Shown: piece by piece, positions 28,621 to 37,213 of the stretch | Numbering within the stretch: the stretch's first letter is position 1 | Layout of the letters: every line of letters begins with the position of its first letter | Source: a virus | DNA: 38,267 nucleotides | Virus record (IMG/VR): IMGVR_UViG_3300020438_000109 | Span: 1 to 38,267 of that record | Direction: 5' to 3' (one strand) | Translations under genes and position numbers: made by a program | The notes under the pieces: model-generated | Databases searched by the model: none | What the model was told of the DNA's origin: nothing | Seen by the model: the letters and a program-made list of their open reading frames with translations, nothing else

Positions 28621-31572
28621 ATGTCAATAAAGAAATTTAAATTTGTATCACCGGGAGTTTTTATTAACGAAATTGATAATTCGTTTATCCCCAGGGTAGC
28701 AGATACAATCGGCCCCGCAGTAATCGGCCGTGCTAGGAGAGGAATCTCTATGCAACCCGTTAGAGTAGAGTCTTACTCTAAATTCGTTGAGAATTTTGGC
28801 GATACTGTTGCCGGCGGATCCGGCGGCGATGTTTATCGTGATGGAAACTTGCTTTCTCCAATGTACGGAACCTACGCTGCTAAAGCCTTTTTACGCCCTA
28901 ACGTCGCACCCCTTACATACATGAGAACCTTGGGACATCAACATCCTGAAGCAGACACGTCCTTGACCGACGCTCTCGCTGGTTGGCGCACTAAAGAACG
29001 CGCCGGCGGTGGAGATGGTGGTGGCGCTTTCGGACTGTTTGTCGCGCGTTCATCTTCTTATGCCAGCGCAGAAGCTGGTGGTCTCGCCGCACAAGTAACC
29101 GCTTCGTTGGCGGCAGTCTGGTACTTACAAGACAGTAGAATAGAATTATCGGGTACGGTTTATGGTGCTGACTTTAAAAGCTCAGTAAATAGTGGAACAA
29201 CCGCTTCTTTTGGTATGCCAATCCTTTCCGATACAAACGGTGTCTTCAAGGCGCGCGTTGTAACTGGTTCGAACGGTACAGTTGATGTTCTCAACTTCTC
29301 TCTTAATCCAGATGACAGGCGTTATATCAGAAAAGTCTTTAATACAAACCCAACAACGATTAAAGCAGGTAATTTCTATCCAACAAGTGTAGAGAAGGAT
29401 TATTGGCTTGGTGAGACATACGAGCAAGAATCAAGAGATGTCACTGGTGATAATTTATCAGGAGTTTCCTTAGTAGGATTTATTGCTAATATCGCACTTA
29501 GTGGCAGCAGCCCAACTTCAAACACACCTGCAGATATGAAGGGTGTCAGCAATAAGGGTGCAACTGAGGCAAAAGCTGGCTGGTTCATTAGTCAGGACTT
29601 GGATGCCCCAGGTGCTAACCTGAAAGTACAGAAGTTATTCCGCCTTAAAGGCCGCGGCCATGGCGAATACCTCAACAAAAACTTAAAGGTATCCATCTCT
29701 AATATTCTTCAGTCCACCACAAGTACAACGAACTACGGTACTTTCTCCGTCGTGTTGAGAATGATAAGCGACTCTGACGGCGCAGTACAAGTCGTTGAAC
29801 GTTTTGATAAATGTACGCTGGATCCGGCTTCTCCCGACTTCGTTGCTAGAAAGATAGGAGATCAGTTCTTTCAGTGGTCCGAAGATCAGAGAAGACTCAG
29901 GCTTTACGGTGAATACCCCAATCTCTCTAAGTTTGTATACGTAGAGATGAATGCAGATGTAGAGGCGGCCGCAACCGATCCTCTTCTTCTTCCATTCGGC
30001 TTTTATGGGCCACCCAAGTTCAGCGAGGCTCAATTGACCATTCTTGGCCCGGGCACCACCCAACCGGAAATCCCCTCAACGCCTAACCAATATATATATC
30101 TCGAAGGTACCGGTGTAGGTTCTCCAGCAAAATATAGCTTATCTGGAGGATTGGCTCTCAAGGGCGCCGATGAAGGTGCTAGTGCTATCACAGCTTCATT
30201 AAGATTCCCAGATATTAGACTTAGAAACTCTGCTTCTGCAGGCGGTCTTTCAGCAGAGAATACCTACTTCGGTATCGAAACCTCCCAGACGTCTGGCTCA
30301 AACAGATTTGATCCCAGCGTCAAGATGGTAAACCGATTATTGACCAATGGTATTGGCGATGATCCACTTGAATCAGTACCAACGGGTATTGATTCTTATG
30401 GATATCTATTCACAATGGATGACCTTGTTCAAGGTACCGGTGGAACATATTACGATTCTGGTTCTAGAGGTTCTGATGGTCGCGGTGGTCGTTCAATGAC
30501 ATCAGCTTCTTATGTTGCAGCTCTTGATGCAGGATTTAATAAATTCACTGCACCTTTCTGGGGCGGATTCGATGGACTTGATATTACCAAGCCAGATCCC
30601 TTCTTTAACAATGGTATGCCCGCTTCTTCAACCGAGAAGAATAACTATGCATATTACACTCTCCTTAGAGCGATTGATACCCTCGCAGATCCTGAGTTCG
30701 TAGACATGAACTTACTGACTTCGCCGGGCTTAACTCAACCAGCTCTTACTGAGAGAATGATTAACATTTGTGAAGATCGTGGTGATGCCATGGCCCTTAT
30801 TGACCTTCAGGATGGCTACTTACCAACCGCTGAAGGTGAGTACTCTACCAGAAAAACCAAGCCATCTCGAATCCCTTACACGCCAACTAAGCTGGCTGAA
30901 AACTTAAGAAATAGAGCAATTGACTCATCTTACGGTGCCACTTTCTACCCTTGGGTACAAACCCGAGAAGAAAGTAATGGTCAGCTTCTGTGGGTACCCC
31001 CTAGTGTCGCAATGATGGGCGTTCTCGCGTCCTCTGAGCGTAAATCTCACCTCTGGTTCGCACCAGCCGGCTTCAACCGCGGTGGTCTCTCTGATGGCGC
31101 TGCAGGTATCCCCGTCCTCGGAGTTACAACTAAGCTGACTTCGAAAGAGAGAGATGTTCTTTACGATTCAAACATTAACCCAATTGCATCATTCCCATCA
31201 ACAGGAATTGTTGTCTTCGGGCAAAAGACACTTCAAACTCGTCAATCTGCTTTGGACAGAATCAATGTTCGCAGATTGGTAATTTACTTGAAGAAGCAGA
31301 TTTCAATTATCTCTTCTCAAATTCTTTTTGAACAAAATGTTCCAACCACTTGGAACAGGTTCAAAGGTCTTGTTGAGCCATTCTTGGCCAACGTTAAGAC
31401 TAACTTCGGTATCGCAGACTACAAGTTAATCCTTGATGAGGCTACGACTACACCGGATCTTGTTGATCAGAACATTCTTTATGCGAAGATCATGGTTAAA
31501 CCAGCACGTGCAATTGAATTCATCGCAATTGATTTCGTTGTTGCTTCAACTGGAGCGTCTTTTGACGACTAA
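28621..31572 (+). CDS. 18: Contractile tail sheath protein (gp18-like), 983 aa
   Basis: This protein surrounds the tail tube and contracts to drive DNA injection. The N-terminus KKFKFVSPGVFINEIDNSFI, followed by GPAVIGRARRGISMQPVRVE and SYSKFVENFG, is characteristic of sheath proteins. The C-terminal core contains LADPEFVDMNLLTSPGL, INICEDRGDAMALIDL, YPWVQTREESNGQLLWVPPS, VAMMGVLASSERKSHLWFAP and, near the end, NVRRLVIYLKKQI. At 983 residues it is about half as long again as T4 gp18 (659). The extra length lies in the middle (about 120-600), in Gly/Ser-rich beta-type sequence, probably outward-facing domains. Strong start at ATG 28621 behind AAGAAGGAAAG. Confidence 0.95.
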   Translation: MSIKKFKFVSPGVFINEIDNSFIPRVADTIGPAVIGRARRGISMQPVRVESYSKFVENFGDTVAGGSGGDVYRDGNLLSPMYGTYAAKAFLRPNVAPLTYMRTLGHQHPEADTSLTDALAGWRTKERAGGGDGGGAFGLFVARSSSYASAEAGGLAAQVTASLAAVWYLQDSRIELSGTVYGADFKSSVNSGTTASFGMPILSDTNGVFKARVVTGSNGTVDVLNFSLNPDDRRYIRKVFNTNPTTIKAGNFYPTSVEKDYWLGETYEQESRDVTGDNLSGVSLVGFIANIALSGSSPTSNTPADMKGVSNKGATEAKAGWFISQDLDAPGANLKVQKLFRLKGRGHGEYLNKNLKVSISNILQSTTSTTNYGTFSVVLRMISDSDGAVQVVERFDKCTLDPASPDFVARKIGDQFFQWSEDQRRLRLYGEYPNLSKFVYVEMNADVEAAATDPLLLPFGFYGPPKFSEAQLTILGPGTTQPEIPSTPNQYIYLEGTGVGSPAKYSLSGGLALKGADEGASAITASLRFPDIRLRNSASAGGLSAENTYFGIETSQTSGSNRFDPSVKMVNRLLTNGIGDDPLESVPTGIDSYGYLFTMDDLVQGTGGTYYDSGSRGSDGRGGRSMTSASYVAALDAGFNKFTAPFWGGFDGLDITKPDPFFNNGMPASSTEKNNYAYYTLLRAIDTLADPEFVDMNLLTSPGLTQPALTERMINICEDRGDAMALIDLQDGYLPTAEGEYSTRKTKPSRIPYTPTKLAENLRNRAIDSSYGATFYPWVQTREESNGQLLWVPPSVAMMGVLASSERKSHLWFAPAGFNRGGLSDGAAGIPVLGVTTKLTSKERDVLYDSNINPIASFPSTGIVVFGQKTLQTRQSALDRINVRRLVIYLKKQISIISSQILFEQNVPTTWNRFKGLVEPFLANVKTNFGIADYKLILDEATTTPDLVDQNILYAKIMVKPARAIEFIAIDFVVASTGASFDD

Positions 31573-31586
31573 AATAAACTAACAAA

Positions 31587-31595
31587 CTACTTAAA
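31587..31595 (+). promoter_or_regulatory. Candidate late promoter element CTAYTTA (site 9)
   Basis: CTACTTAAA lies in the 46-nt gap between sheath and tube genes, 23 nt before the tube start. It could give extra tube transcripts. Confidence 0.45.
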
Positions 31596-31618
31596 AATAC
31601 ACAAGGAGAAACCAAAAA

Positions 31619-32221
31619 ATGCCATTCTGGTCAGATGATTTTCGCAATACGCAAATGGAACTTAAGGATCCAAAAAGACAATTTAGATTTAAGGTCGAGA
31701 TAACAGGTATCAATGCTGATACTGGCGGCCCACTTGTTTGGTATGCCAAGGCTATTAACAAGCCTTCGTTCGAGGTTTCCACCGGAGAACACACATATCT
31801 TAACCACAAGTTTTACTACCCCGGTGGTGTAACTTGGAACCCTATTACGATGACGTTGGTAGACCCGCGTGATCCTGATATGGCAGCAACCCTGTCCGAT
31901 ATAGTAACCAAAGCGGGTTATGCCCCTCCGGCTGATCCCAATGACTTAGGTTCTATGTCCAAGTCCCGCTCTGCCGGCGCATTAGGAACTGTGTATATCG
32001 CACAGCTTGATGGCGACGGTAATGAGATTGAAAAATGGACCCTCTGGAACTCTTTCATCACTAAGGTTGACTATGGTCAGCTTCAATATGAAGGTGGTGA
32101 AGGACTGGTCGAGATCACTTTAGATCTTGCCTATGACTGGGCCCGTCTTGAAATCTTAGGAGACAACAAGGGTTCTATGGCTCTCGCAGGTAATCAGGGC
32201 AAAACTTTCTTCGAAGGTTAA
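31619..32221 (+). CDS. 19: Tail tube protein (gp19-like), 200 aa
   Basis: Forms the hexameric inner tube through which DNA passes. The sequence starts MPFWSDDFRNTQMELKDPKR, followed by QFRFKVEI, WYAKAINKPSFEVSTGEH, TWNPITMTLVDP and a C-terminal WTLWNSFITKVDYGQLQYEG leading to LVEITLDLAYDWARLE. This is the strand order and motif set of gp19-type tubes, with a length near the T4 protein (163 aa). ATG 31619 follows AAGGAGAAA. Position directly after the sheath is standard. Confidence 0.92.
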   Translation: MPFWSDDFRNTQMELKDPKRQFRFKVEITGINADTGGPLVWYAKAINKPSFEVSTGEHTYLNHKFYYPGGVTWNPITMTLVDPRDPDMAATLSDIVTKAGYAPPADPNDLGSMSKSRSAGALGTVYIAQLDGDGNEIEKWTLWNSFITKVDYGQLQYEGGEGLVEITLDLAYDWARLEILGDNKGSMALAGNQGKTFFEG

Positions 32222-32247
32222 AAAACGCTCTAAAACAATTAATTTTG

Positions 32248-32256
32248 TGATATAAT
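32248..32256 (+). promoter_or_regulatory. Extended -10 promoter before the gp26-like gene
   Basis: TGATATAAT at 32248-32256 is a perfect extended -10 element (TG-N-TATAAT). No good -35 hexamer is present at the usual distance. It resembles the TGATATGAT of the promoter at 178-206 and starts a separate baseplate unit. Confidence 0.6.
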
Positions 32257-32263
32257 TATATTA

Positions 32264-32297
32264 TCTAGAAACGACGAGGTGTATATTGTCTAGAAAC
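32264..32297 (+). repeat. Short direct repeat TCTAGAAAC around the start of the gp26-like gene
   Basis: TCTAGAAAC occurs at 32264-32272 and again at 32289-32297, just after the TTG start. The spacing is 25 nt, start to start. Its meaning is unclear; it may reflect a local duplication or a binding site near the promoter. Confidence 0.5.
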
Positions 32298-33158
32298 AGT
32301 AAACGTGTAACCGGTGGAGGCGGCCCTGCAGAGCAGGATTCCGCCCCGCCACAACAAAACTTACAAGGCCAATCTAACGATTTTGGCTTTGTCGTGCCGA
32401 CGGAATTCGTCGATTTGCCATCGGAGGGTACCCACTATACCGATGGTCACCCATTGCAGAATCAAAGCACGATAGAAATCAAACAAATGACAGCCAAGGA
32501 AGAGGATATGCTCACATCACGCAGCCTGCTTCGAAAAGGTATAGCATTGGAGCGAGTCATTGCCAGTTTGATTATAGATAAATCAATCGATCCGGCAACA
32601 ATGCTTGTTGGCGATCGAAACGCTATTGTTGTAGCAGCAAGAATTTCTGCTTATGGAAGTGACTATACAACAAAGGTTACTTGCCCCAACTGTAGTACGC
32701 AGCAAGAACACACTTTCAATTTAAATGAGATAACCTCTGATAAAAATGAAATTGACACAATGATGATTGATGGTGTTGAACAACAAGAAGATGGAACTTT
32801 CCTTATCGAGCTTCCAAGGTCAAAACTGGACATTGGTTTCCGTTTGTTAACTGGTGCAGATGAAATGAAACTAGCTTCTGGTATAGAGATGGACAAGAAA
32901 GCGAAAGGACAGTATGAAAAAAATGTCACTAGGCAACTGAAGCATATTGTAACCTCGGTTAACGGAAACTCTTCAGCAGATGCTGTTAATTATGTCGTTG
33001 ACAATATGCCATCCTTAGATGCTAGATATCTCAGGCAGGCGTTTAAATCAGTTAGCCCAAACCTCAACATGACTCAAGAATTTGAATGTATCGAATGCGA
33101 TTTCGAGTCAGACCTGGAGGTGCCGCTCACCGCGGACTTTTTTTGGCCTGACCGGTGA
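32286..33158 (+). CDS. 26: gp26-like baseplate hub / tail assembly protein, 290 aa
   Basis: The only suitable start is TTG 32286, with GAGGTG (32276-32281) 4 nt before it. After a Gly/Ser/Gln-rich N-terminus, the protein shows FVVPTEFVDLPSEGTHYTDG, IEIKQMTAKEEDMLTSRSLL, RKGIALERVIASLI and VAARISAYGSDYTTKVTCPN, the pattern of the T4 base-plate family that includes gp26. C133-x-x-C136 and C268-x-x-C271 could bind one zinc. In T4 genes 26, 51, 27, 28 and 29 are adjacent; here the next genes are a small ORF and the tape measure. A run of seven T lies 12 nt before the stop codon. Confidence 0.75.
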   Translation: MSRNSKRVTGGGGPAEQDSAPPQQNLQGQSNDFGFVVPTEFVDLPSEGTHYTDGHPLQNQSTIEIKQMTAKEEDMLTSRSLLRKGIALERVIASLIIDKSIDPATMLVGDRNAIVVAARISAYGSDYTTKVTCPNCSTQQEHTFNLNEITSDKNEIDTMMIDGVEQQEDGTFLIELPRSKLDIGFRLLTGADEMKLASGIEMDKKAKGQYEKNVTRQLKHIVTSVNGNSSADAVNYVVDNMPSLDARYLRQAFKSVSPNLNMTQEFECIECDFESDLEVPLTADFFWPDR

Positions 33159-33162
33159 GTAT

Positions 33163-33405
33163 ATGGAGAACGTATATGAGCAGTTCTTTTATTTAAAGTA
33201 TGCAGGCGGTTGGTCGTTCTCAGAAGCTTACAATCTCCCAATCGGCTTGAGAAGATGGTTTGTTGAAAGACTATCGAGACAATTATTAGAAGAAAGAGAA
33301 GCTATTGAGAATGCCTCTAAAGGCTCTAGTAGCTCACAAACGCTATCCTCTAACAACGCCCCTCGAATGCCGGGCGGTTATAGTAAAAAATACGGACAGG
33401 GTTAA
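33163..33405 (+). CDS. Small protein between gp26-like and tape-measure genes, 80 aa
   Basis: ATG 33163 is 4 nt after the stop of the gp26-like gene, with GGTGAG only 3 nt away. The same frame stays open upstream to at least 33082, across the T-run of the previous gene. The product MENVYEQFFYLKYAGGWSFS, followed by EAYNLPIGLRRWFVERLSRQ, is a compact helical aromatic domain with a disordered Ser/Asn/Gly tail. It occupies the position of T4 gene 51 but is far shorter (T4 gp51 is 249 aa). It might be expressed independently or as a frameshifted extension of the gp26-like protein, as in tail-assembly chaperones of other phages. Confidence 0.65.
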   Translation: MENVYEQFFYLKYAGGWSFSEAYNLPIGLRRWFVERLSRQLLEEREAIENASKGSSSSQTLSSNNAPRMPGGYSKKYGQG

Positions 33406-33420
33406 CCCCTGTCTTTTTTT
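33395..33420 (+). terminator. Rho-independent terminator before the tape-measure gene
   Basis: GACAGGG (33395-33401) pairs with CCCTGTC (33407-33413), followed by seven T residues. The stop codon of the small gene (TAA, 33403-33405) is inside the loop, so a terminating ribosome could disturb the hairpin. Confidence 0.85.
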
Positions 33421-33454
33421 GTTGTAACTAATTAATTAAGCAAGGAAACTTATC

Positions 33455-36058
33455 ATGGCTGAAGATGCTAAGAGTGCTAAACAACTTAAAGAACTCTCAA
33501 AACTTCTCAAAGAGATTAATAGAGAGCAAACTGATTATCGAGATATTCTGCAGGATAACGAAGCCCTCCTTGATGCAATATTAGAAGCATCCAGTAGAAG
33601 AGCAAAGAAAAAGCAGGAACAGGCAGCTGTTGAGCTTGCTAATTTAAAGAAACAACAACAAGAGCTTATAAATCTTAAGAAACCAACCGATGAGCAAATC
33701 GCGATGGAGGACGAGCTTAATAAAAAGATCGCAGAAAAAACTCAAGCCCTTGTAGATAACGAAGTTGCAATTAAGGAAAATACTAAGGCAACCAAAAAAC
33801 AAAACGCCGCAATTAAGACCACCCTGGCACGAGTAAAAGGTATGGTGGACGTTTACGGCCGCCACGAAGAAGTTAACGCGGATATGATCTTCCGCTTTAA
33901 AGCCCTGATGGACACGCTTGGTTCTGTTCGCGGATCTCTCGCTTTGACTGGTATAATAGCCGCTAGCTTTTTTGATACAATGGTTAATCTTGCATTCATG
34001 ATTGATGAAACTTCGTCGTCATTAATGAGACAGACTGGTATCAATAGGGATATGGCAGACTCAGTCGCTATGTCTCAGAGAGAGACGGCCCGACTTGGCG
34101 TCACACTTGAACAACAAGGTGAAGCTTTTCAGTCTCTTTTTAGTACTTATACGGACTTTACATTACAGAACAAAGCTACACAATTAGAACTCACTAAAAC
34201 GACTGCTGTTTTGGGTCAGTTAGGTATTAGCACCGGCGATGTATCGACTGGTTTACAAAATACAACCAAATTTTTTGGCCAAACCGGTGAAGCCGCCGCG
34301 GCAACTGCCAGGGATTTAGCCGACTTTGGCTCGATCATAGGAGTCACTCCACAGAAGATGGCTGCAGACTTTGCGGGTATTGGTGATTCGATCGCAAAAC
34401 TGGGTTCCGACGGCCCTAGGGCGTTCAAAGATCTGGCAATTGCAGCTAAGATTACCGGTATAGAAGTAAATCGCTTAGTGCAAATTACCGATAAATTTGA
34501 CACCTTTGAGGGTGCTGCTACCCAAGCGGGTAAGCTGAATGCAGCTCTCGGCGGCAACTTTGTCAACGCAATGGATCTTATGATGGCGACAGATCCACTA
34601 GAACGGTTTGAGATGTTACGCGAAGGAATAATGGAAACGGGACTTACTTTTGACGATATGTCCTACTACCAGCGCAAATTCTTTACAGAAGCCGCAGGCT
34701 TGAGCGATGTCGGAGAGCTTGCCAAATTAATGAGTGGTGATTTAAATGATCTGGCCGGCGCAACTCAGATGTCTTCATCTGAATACTCTAAATTAGCAGA
34801 AAGAACAAAATCAGTTCAAAGTGTTCAAGAGAAAATGAAAGCAACGCTACAATCAGTGATGATTGCCAGTGAGCCATTGGTTGATTTATTCAGAGAATTT
34901 GCAGTTGCATTAGAAAAAAATGAAGATATAATTAAAATGTTCGCTGAAAGTGTCAAATTCCTTGTTGAGACAACATTCATACCTATGATGAAGTTTTTTG
35001 CTGAATTCCCGAAAACGGCGCTGGCCAGTGCGGCCGCTATTGGTATGTTTGGGGGTGCTCTCAAAGGCGCCGTGGCAAATTTTATAGGTTCTAAGTTGGG
35101 CGGTGGCGGTTCTGGCGGTACTCTGTTCGGCAAAATCTTCGGTAAATTTGCAAACTCAAGCATCACTGATGCGGCTGTTGGAAATGTTGCGGGTGGGTTT
35201 GAGACAATGTCCAGCGCCGCAACAGGTTTAGCAGAAAATGGAGAAGACGCTTCATCAGCAATTGAATCAATGGGTGAGGCGTCTAGAGAAGCTGCCGGCA
35301 GTTTGAAAAGTATGGTAGGCCCAATATTGGCAATTGGCGCTTCTGTAGCTATGGCATCATTTGGGGTATCTTTCTTGGTTAAAGCATTTAGTGAATTAGA
35401 AGGCGGCCAAATAGCTGGTGCAGTTCTTGGAATTATAGCACTTGGTGGCGCACTGGCTTTATTTGCTAAATTTGCGCTTGTCGCTACTGTACCGGCCGCT
35501 GGTCTAGCAACCTCGATTCTTGCTGTTGGTGCTGCTGTTGGTCTTGCGGCGTTTGGCATATCGTTTATGGTTGAATCTTTCAAAGGCCTTGAAACATCAC
35601 TGGGATCATTTGTCGGGTTTGCGGTTGTGTTGGTTGTCTTTACAAAGGGAGCAATTGCGCTAGGTGCTGCAGGCGCAGCAGCCTCGGGTGGTATTTTAGT
35701 ATTGGCCGGCGCCTTGGCGTTCTTGGCATTTTCGTTCGCCAGCTTGGGTGATGAAATGCAGCCATTCAACACATTTGTGACGGGTTTAGCAAAATTAACC
35801 GAAAACGTTTCCAACCTAACGCTAGTTAAAACAGAGGTTGAAGCAATCGCAAAAGCCATGGCAAAAGTACCTTCAGCCGCAGGAATGTCAATAAATACAA
35901 TGGCCGCCGGCGCAAGTAATTTTAGTGCTGCACCAACAAGCATTAGCTTTCAGCCTGAACAGACAATTAATCTTGAAATTGACGGAGTTCAATTTAAGAC
36001 TTATGTCAAAAATGTTATTGGTGAAGGCGTGCAAGAATATATGAGAAAACAAAAATAA
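33455..36058 (+). CDS. 29: Tail tape-measure protein (gp29-like), 867 aa
   Basis: Sets tail length and is extruded ahead of the DNA. Residues 1 to about 125 are a Lys/Glu/Gln coiled coil (KQLKELSKLLKEINREQTDY). Residues about 140-520 are helical with AQ-rich segments (FGSIIGVTPQKMAADFAGIG). Residues about 520-780 carry several long hydrophobic Ala/Gly stretches (TALASAAAIGMFGGALKGAV; AGAVLGIIALGGALALFAKF; AIALGAAGAAASGGILVLAG). The C-terminus is a short beta/helix domain (TINLEIDGVQFKTYVKNVIG). Length, hydrophobic stretches and place after the gp26-like gene give the assignment. It is longer than T4 gp29 (590 aa), which by the length rule for tape measures implies a longer tail. Confidence 0.88.
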   Translation: MAEDAKSAKQLKELSKLLKEINREQTDYRDILQDNEALLDAILEASSRRAKKKQEQAAVELANLKKQQQELINLKKPTDEQIAMEDELNKKIAEKTQALVDNEVAIKENTKATKKQNAAIKTTLARVKGMVDVYGRHEEVNADMIFRFKALMDTLGSVRGSLALTGIIAASFFDTMVNLAFMIDETSSSLMRQTGINRDMADSVAMSQRETARLGVTLEQQGEAFQSLFSTYTDFTLQNKATQLELTKTTAVLGQLGISTGDVSTGLQNTTKFFGQTGEAAAATARDLADFGSIIGVTPQKMAADFAGIGDSIAKLGSDGPRAFKDLAIAAKITGIEVNRLVQITDKFDTFEGAATQAGKLNAALGGNFVNAMDLMMATDPLERFEMLREGIMETGLTFDDMSYYQRKFFTEAAGLSDVGELAKLMSGDLNDLAGATQMSSSEYSKLAERTKSVQSVQEKMKATLQSVMIASEPLVDLFREFAVALEKNEDIIKMFAESVKFLVETTFIPMMKFFAEFPKTALASAAAIGMFGGALKGAVANFIGSKLGGGGSGGTLFGKIFGKFANSSITDAAVGNVAGGFETMSSAATGLAENGEDASSAIESMGEASREAAGSLKSMVGPILAIGASVAMASFGVSFLVKAFSELEGGQIAGAVLGIIALGGALALFAKFALVATVPAAGLATSILAVGAAVGLAAFGISFMVESFKGLETSLGSFVGFAVVLVVFTKGAIALGAAGAAASGGILVLAGALAFLAFSFASLGDEMQPFNTFVTGLAKLTENVSNLTLVKTEVEAIAKAMAKVPSAAGMSINTMAAGASNFSAAPTSISFQPEQTINLEIDGVQFKTYVKNVIGEGVQEYMRKQK

Positions 36059-36070
36059 GGAATTTAAAAA

Positions 36071-37201
36071 ATGGCAGATGATGAAACATTAGATTTTAAT
36101 AATGAAAAATTCTACCCTATTATGATTGGCGAAGGCCCTGGTAATCGTTTAGAAGAAGAAATCCAACCTATTGGTCCAGATGGCAAGCCAACTGGCGACC
36201 GTGTGCAGGTTTTTCAATTTTCTGCAACTGATAGCATAGCCAATAACTCAGAAGCAGTCATTTCTTTCCAGCATGTCCCAAGTGGCGAAGATGTTTATTT
36301 TAAAGCATTCATCACTTCTTTCTCAGACTCAATCTCTCCTAGTTACAATGAAGAAACCGTGTTTGGTCGAACCGATGCAATCTATACTTATAAAAACGCA
36401 ACTCGCAATATTACACTAAATTGGAAAATACCCGCTGAGTCTTACAGTGAGGCATACGAGAACTTAGGCAAAGCCCAAAAACTAGCCCAGTTCATTTACC
36501 CTTCTTATCATAAGCTTGAACACGCGGAGACTATATCGCAAACATCTCTAGTCAGGCTTAAAGTTATGAATTTGTTAACAAAAGTAGGGGCTACACAGGT
36601 TAAAGATAAAAATCCTGCTCAAGGTACAAGTAACATTAAAAAGTTTACCGGATATCGGTCTGATAAAAGTTCAGATCAGGGCGCCCTAGGGGTTATCAAG
36701 AGTATGACCATTCTTCACAACTTAGAGAACCCGGATGCTGGTGGTGGGGTGCTATATCTTGGCAAAAATACTGTTTTGCCAAAATTAATTGAAATTAATA
36801 TGTCATTTGATGTCATTCACGAAGAAACACTTGGTTGGCAAAATGGTAACTTTAAAGCTTCTGGGTTTCCGTATAACACTCAAGATGTTAAAGAGATAAC
36901 GGAAGAAGACTTAAGCAAACTCACAACTTTCAATGAGCGTATCCAGAAAGAAAGACAAAATGAGGCCAATCGAGCCAATGCGCTAGCAAGATATAGTGGC
37001 TTCGGAGGCAATGCAAGGTTTAAAAAGGATAAAAATCGAATTCGAAACTTGGAAGGCCGTGACAATTTGACACAGAATCAACAGAATCGACTGGACTATC
37101 TTCGTTCGGCCAGAGAAGGTCACCAACAACCTAATCTTCAGGATGATACAGCCGCGCAGGCCGGCCAAGATGCCAGTATTGATCCAGCTATGACGCAGTA
37201 A
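36071..37201 (+). CDS. Baseplate / tail-tube junction protein (gp48/gp54-like candidate), 376 aa
   Basis: ATG 36071 follows AAGGAATTT. The protein contains VYFKAFITSFSDSISPSYNE, GRTDAIYTYKNATRNITLNW and IPAESYSEAYENLGKAQKLA, then LPKLIEINMSFDVIHEETLG. The middle pattern (V-x-G-R-x-D-x-I-Y-x-Y-x-x-A-x-R-x-I) is common in baseplate hub or tube-initiator proteins. In T4, genes 48 and 54 follow the tape-measure gene 29 and encode the tube cap and tube initiator; this gene has the same place. The C-terminal 90 residues are a charged, Gln/Asn-rich tail. I cannot separate gp48 from gp54. Confidence 0.62.
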   Translation: MADDETLDFNNEKFYPIMIGEGPGNRLEEEIQPIGPDGKPTGDRVQVFQFSATDSIANNSEAVISFQHVPSGEDVYFKAFITSFSDSISPSYNEETVFGRTDAIYTYKNATRNITLNWKIPAESYSEAYENLGKAQKLAQFIYPSYHKLEHAETISQTSLVRLKVMNLLTKVGATQVKDKNPAQGTSNIKKFTGYRSDKSSDQGALGVIKSMTILHNLENPDAGGGVLYLGKNTVLPKLIEINMSFDVIHEETLGWQNGNFKASGFPYNTQDVKEITEEDLSKLTTFNERIQKERQNEANRANALARYSGFGGNARFKKDKNRIRNLEGRDNLTQNQQNRLDYLRSAREGHQQPNLQDDTAAQAGQDASIDPAMTQ

Positions 37202-37213
37202 AGGGAGTAAATC

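Noticed and set aside
34825-35943. A 372-codon open frame on the minus strand
   Set aside because: It mirrors the Ala/Gly-rich part of the tape-measure gene. Its product is a low-complexity Ala/Pro/Asn sequence, typical of an antisense shadow, and no promoter or ribosome-binding site supports it.
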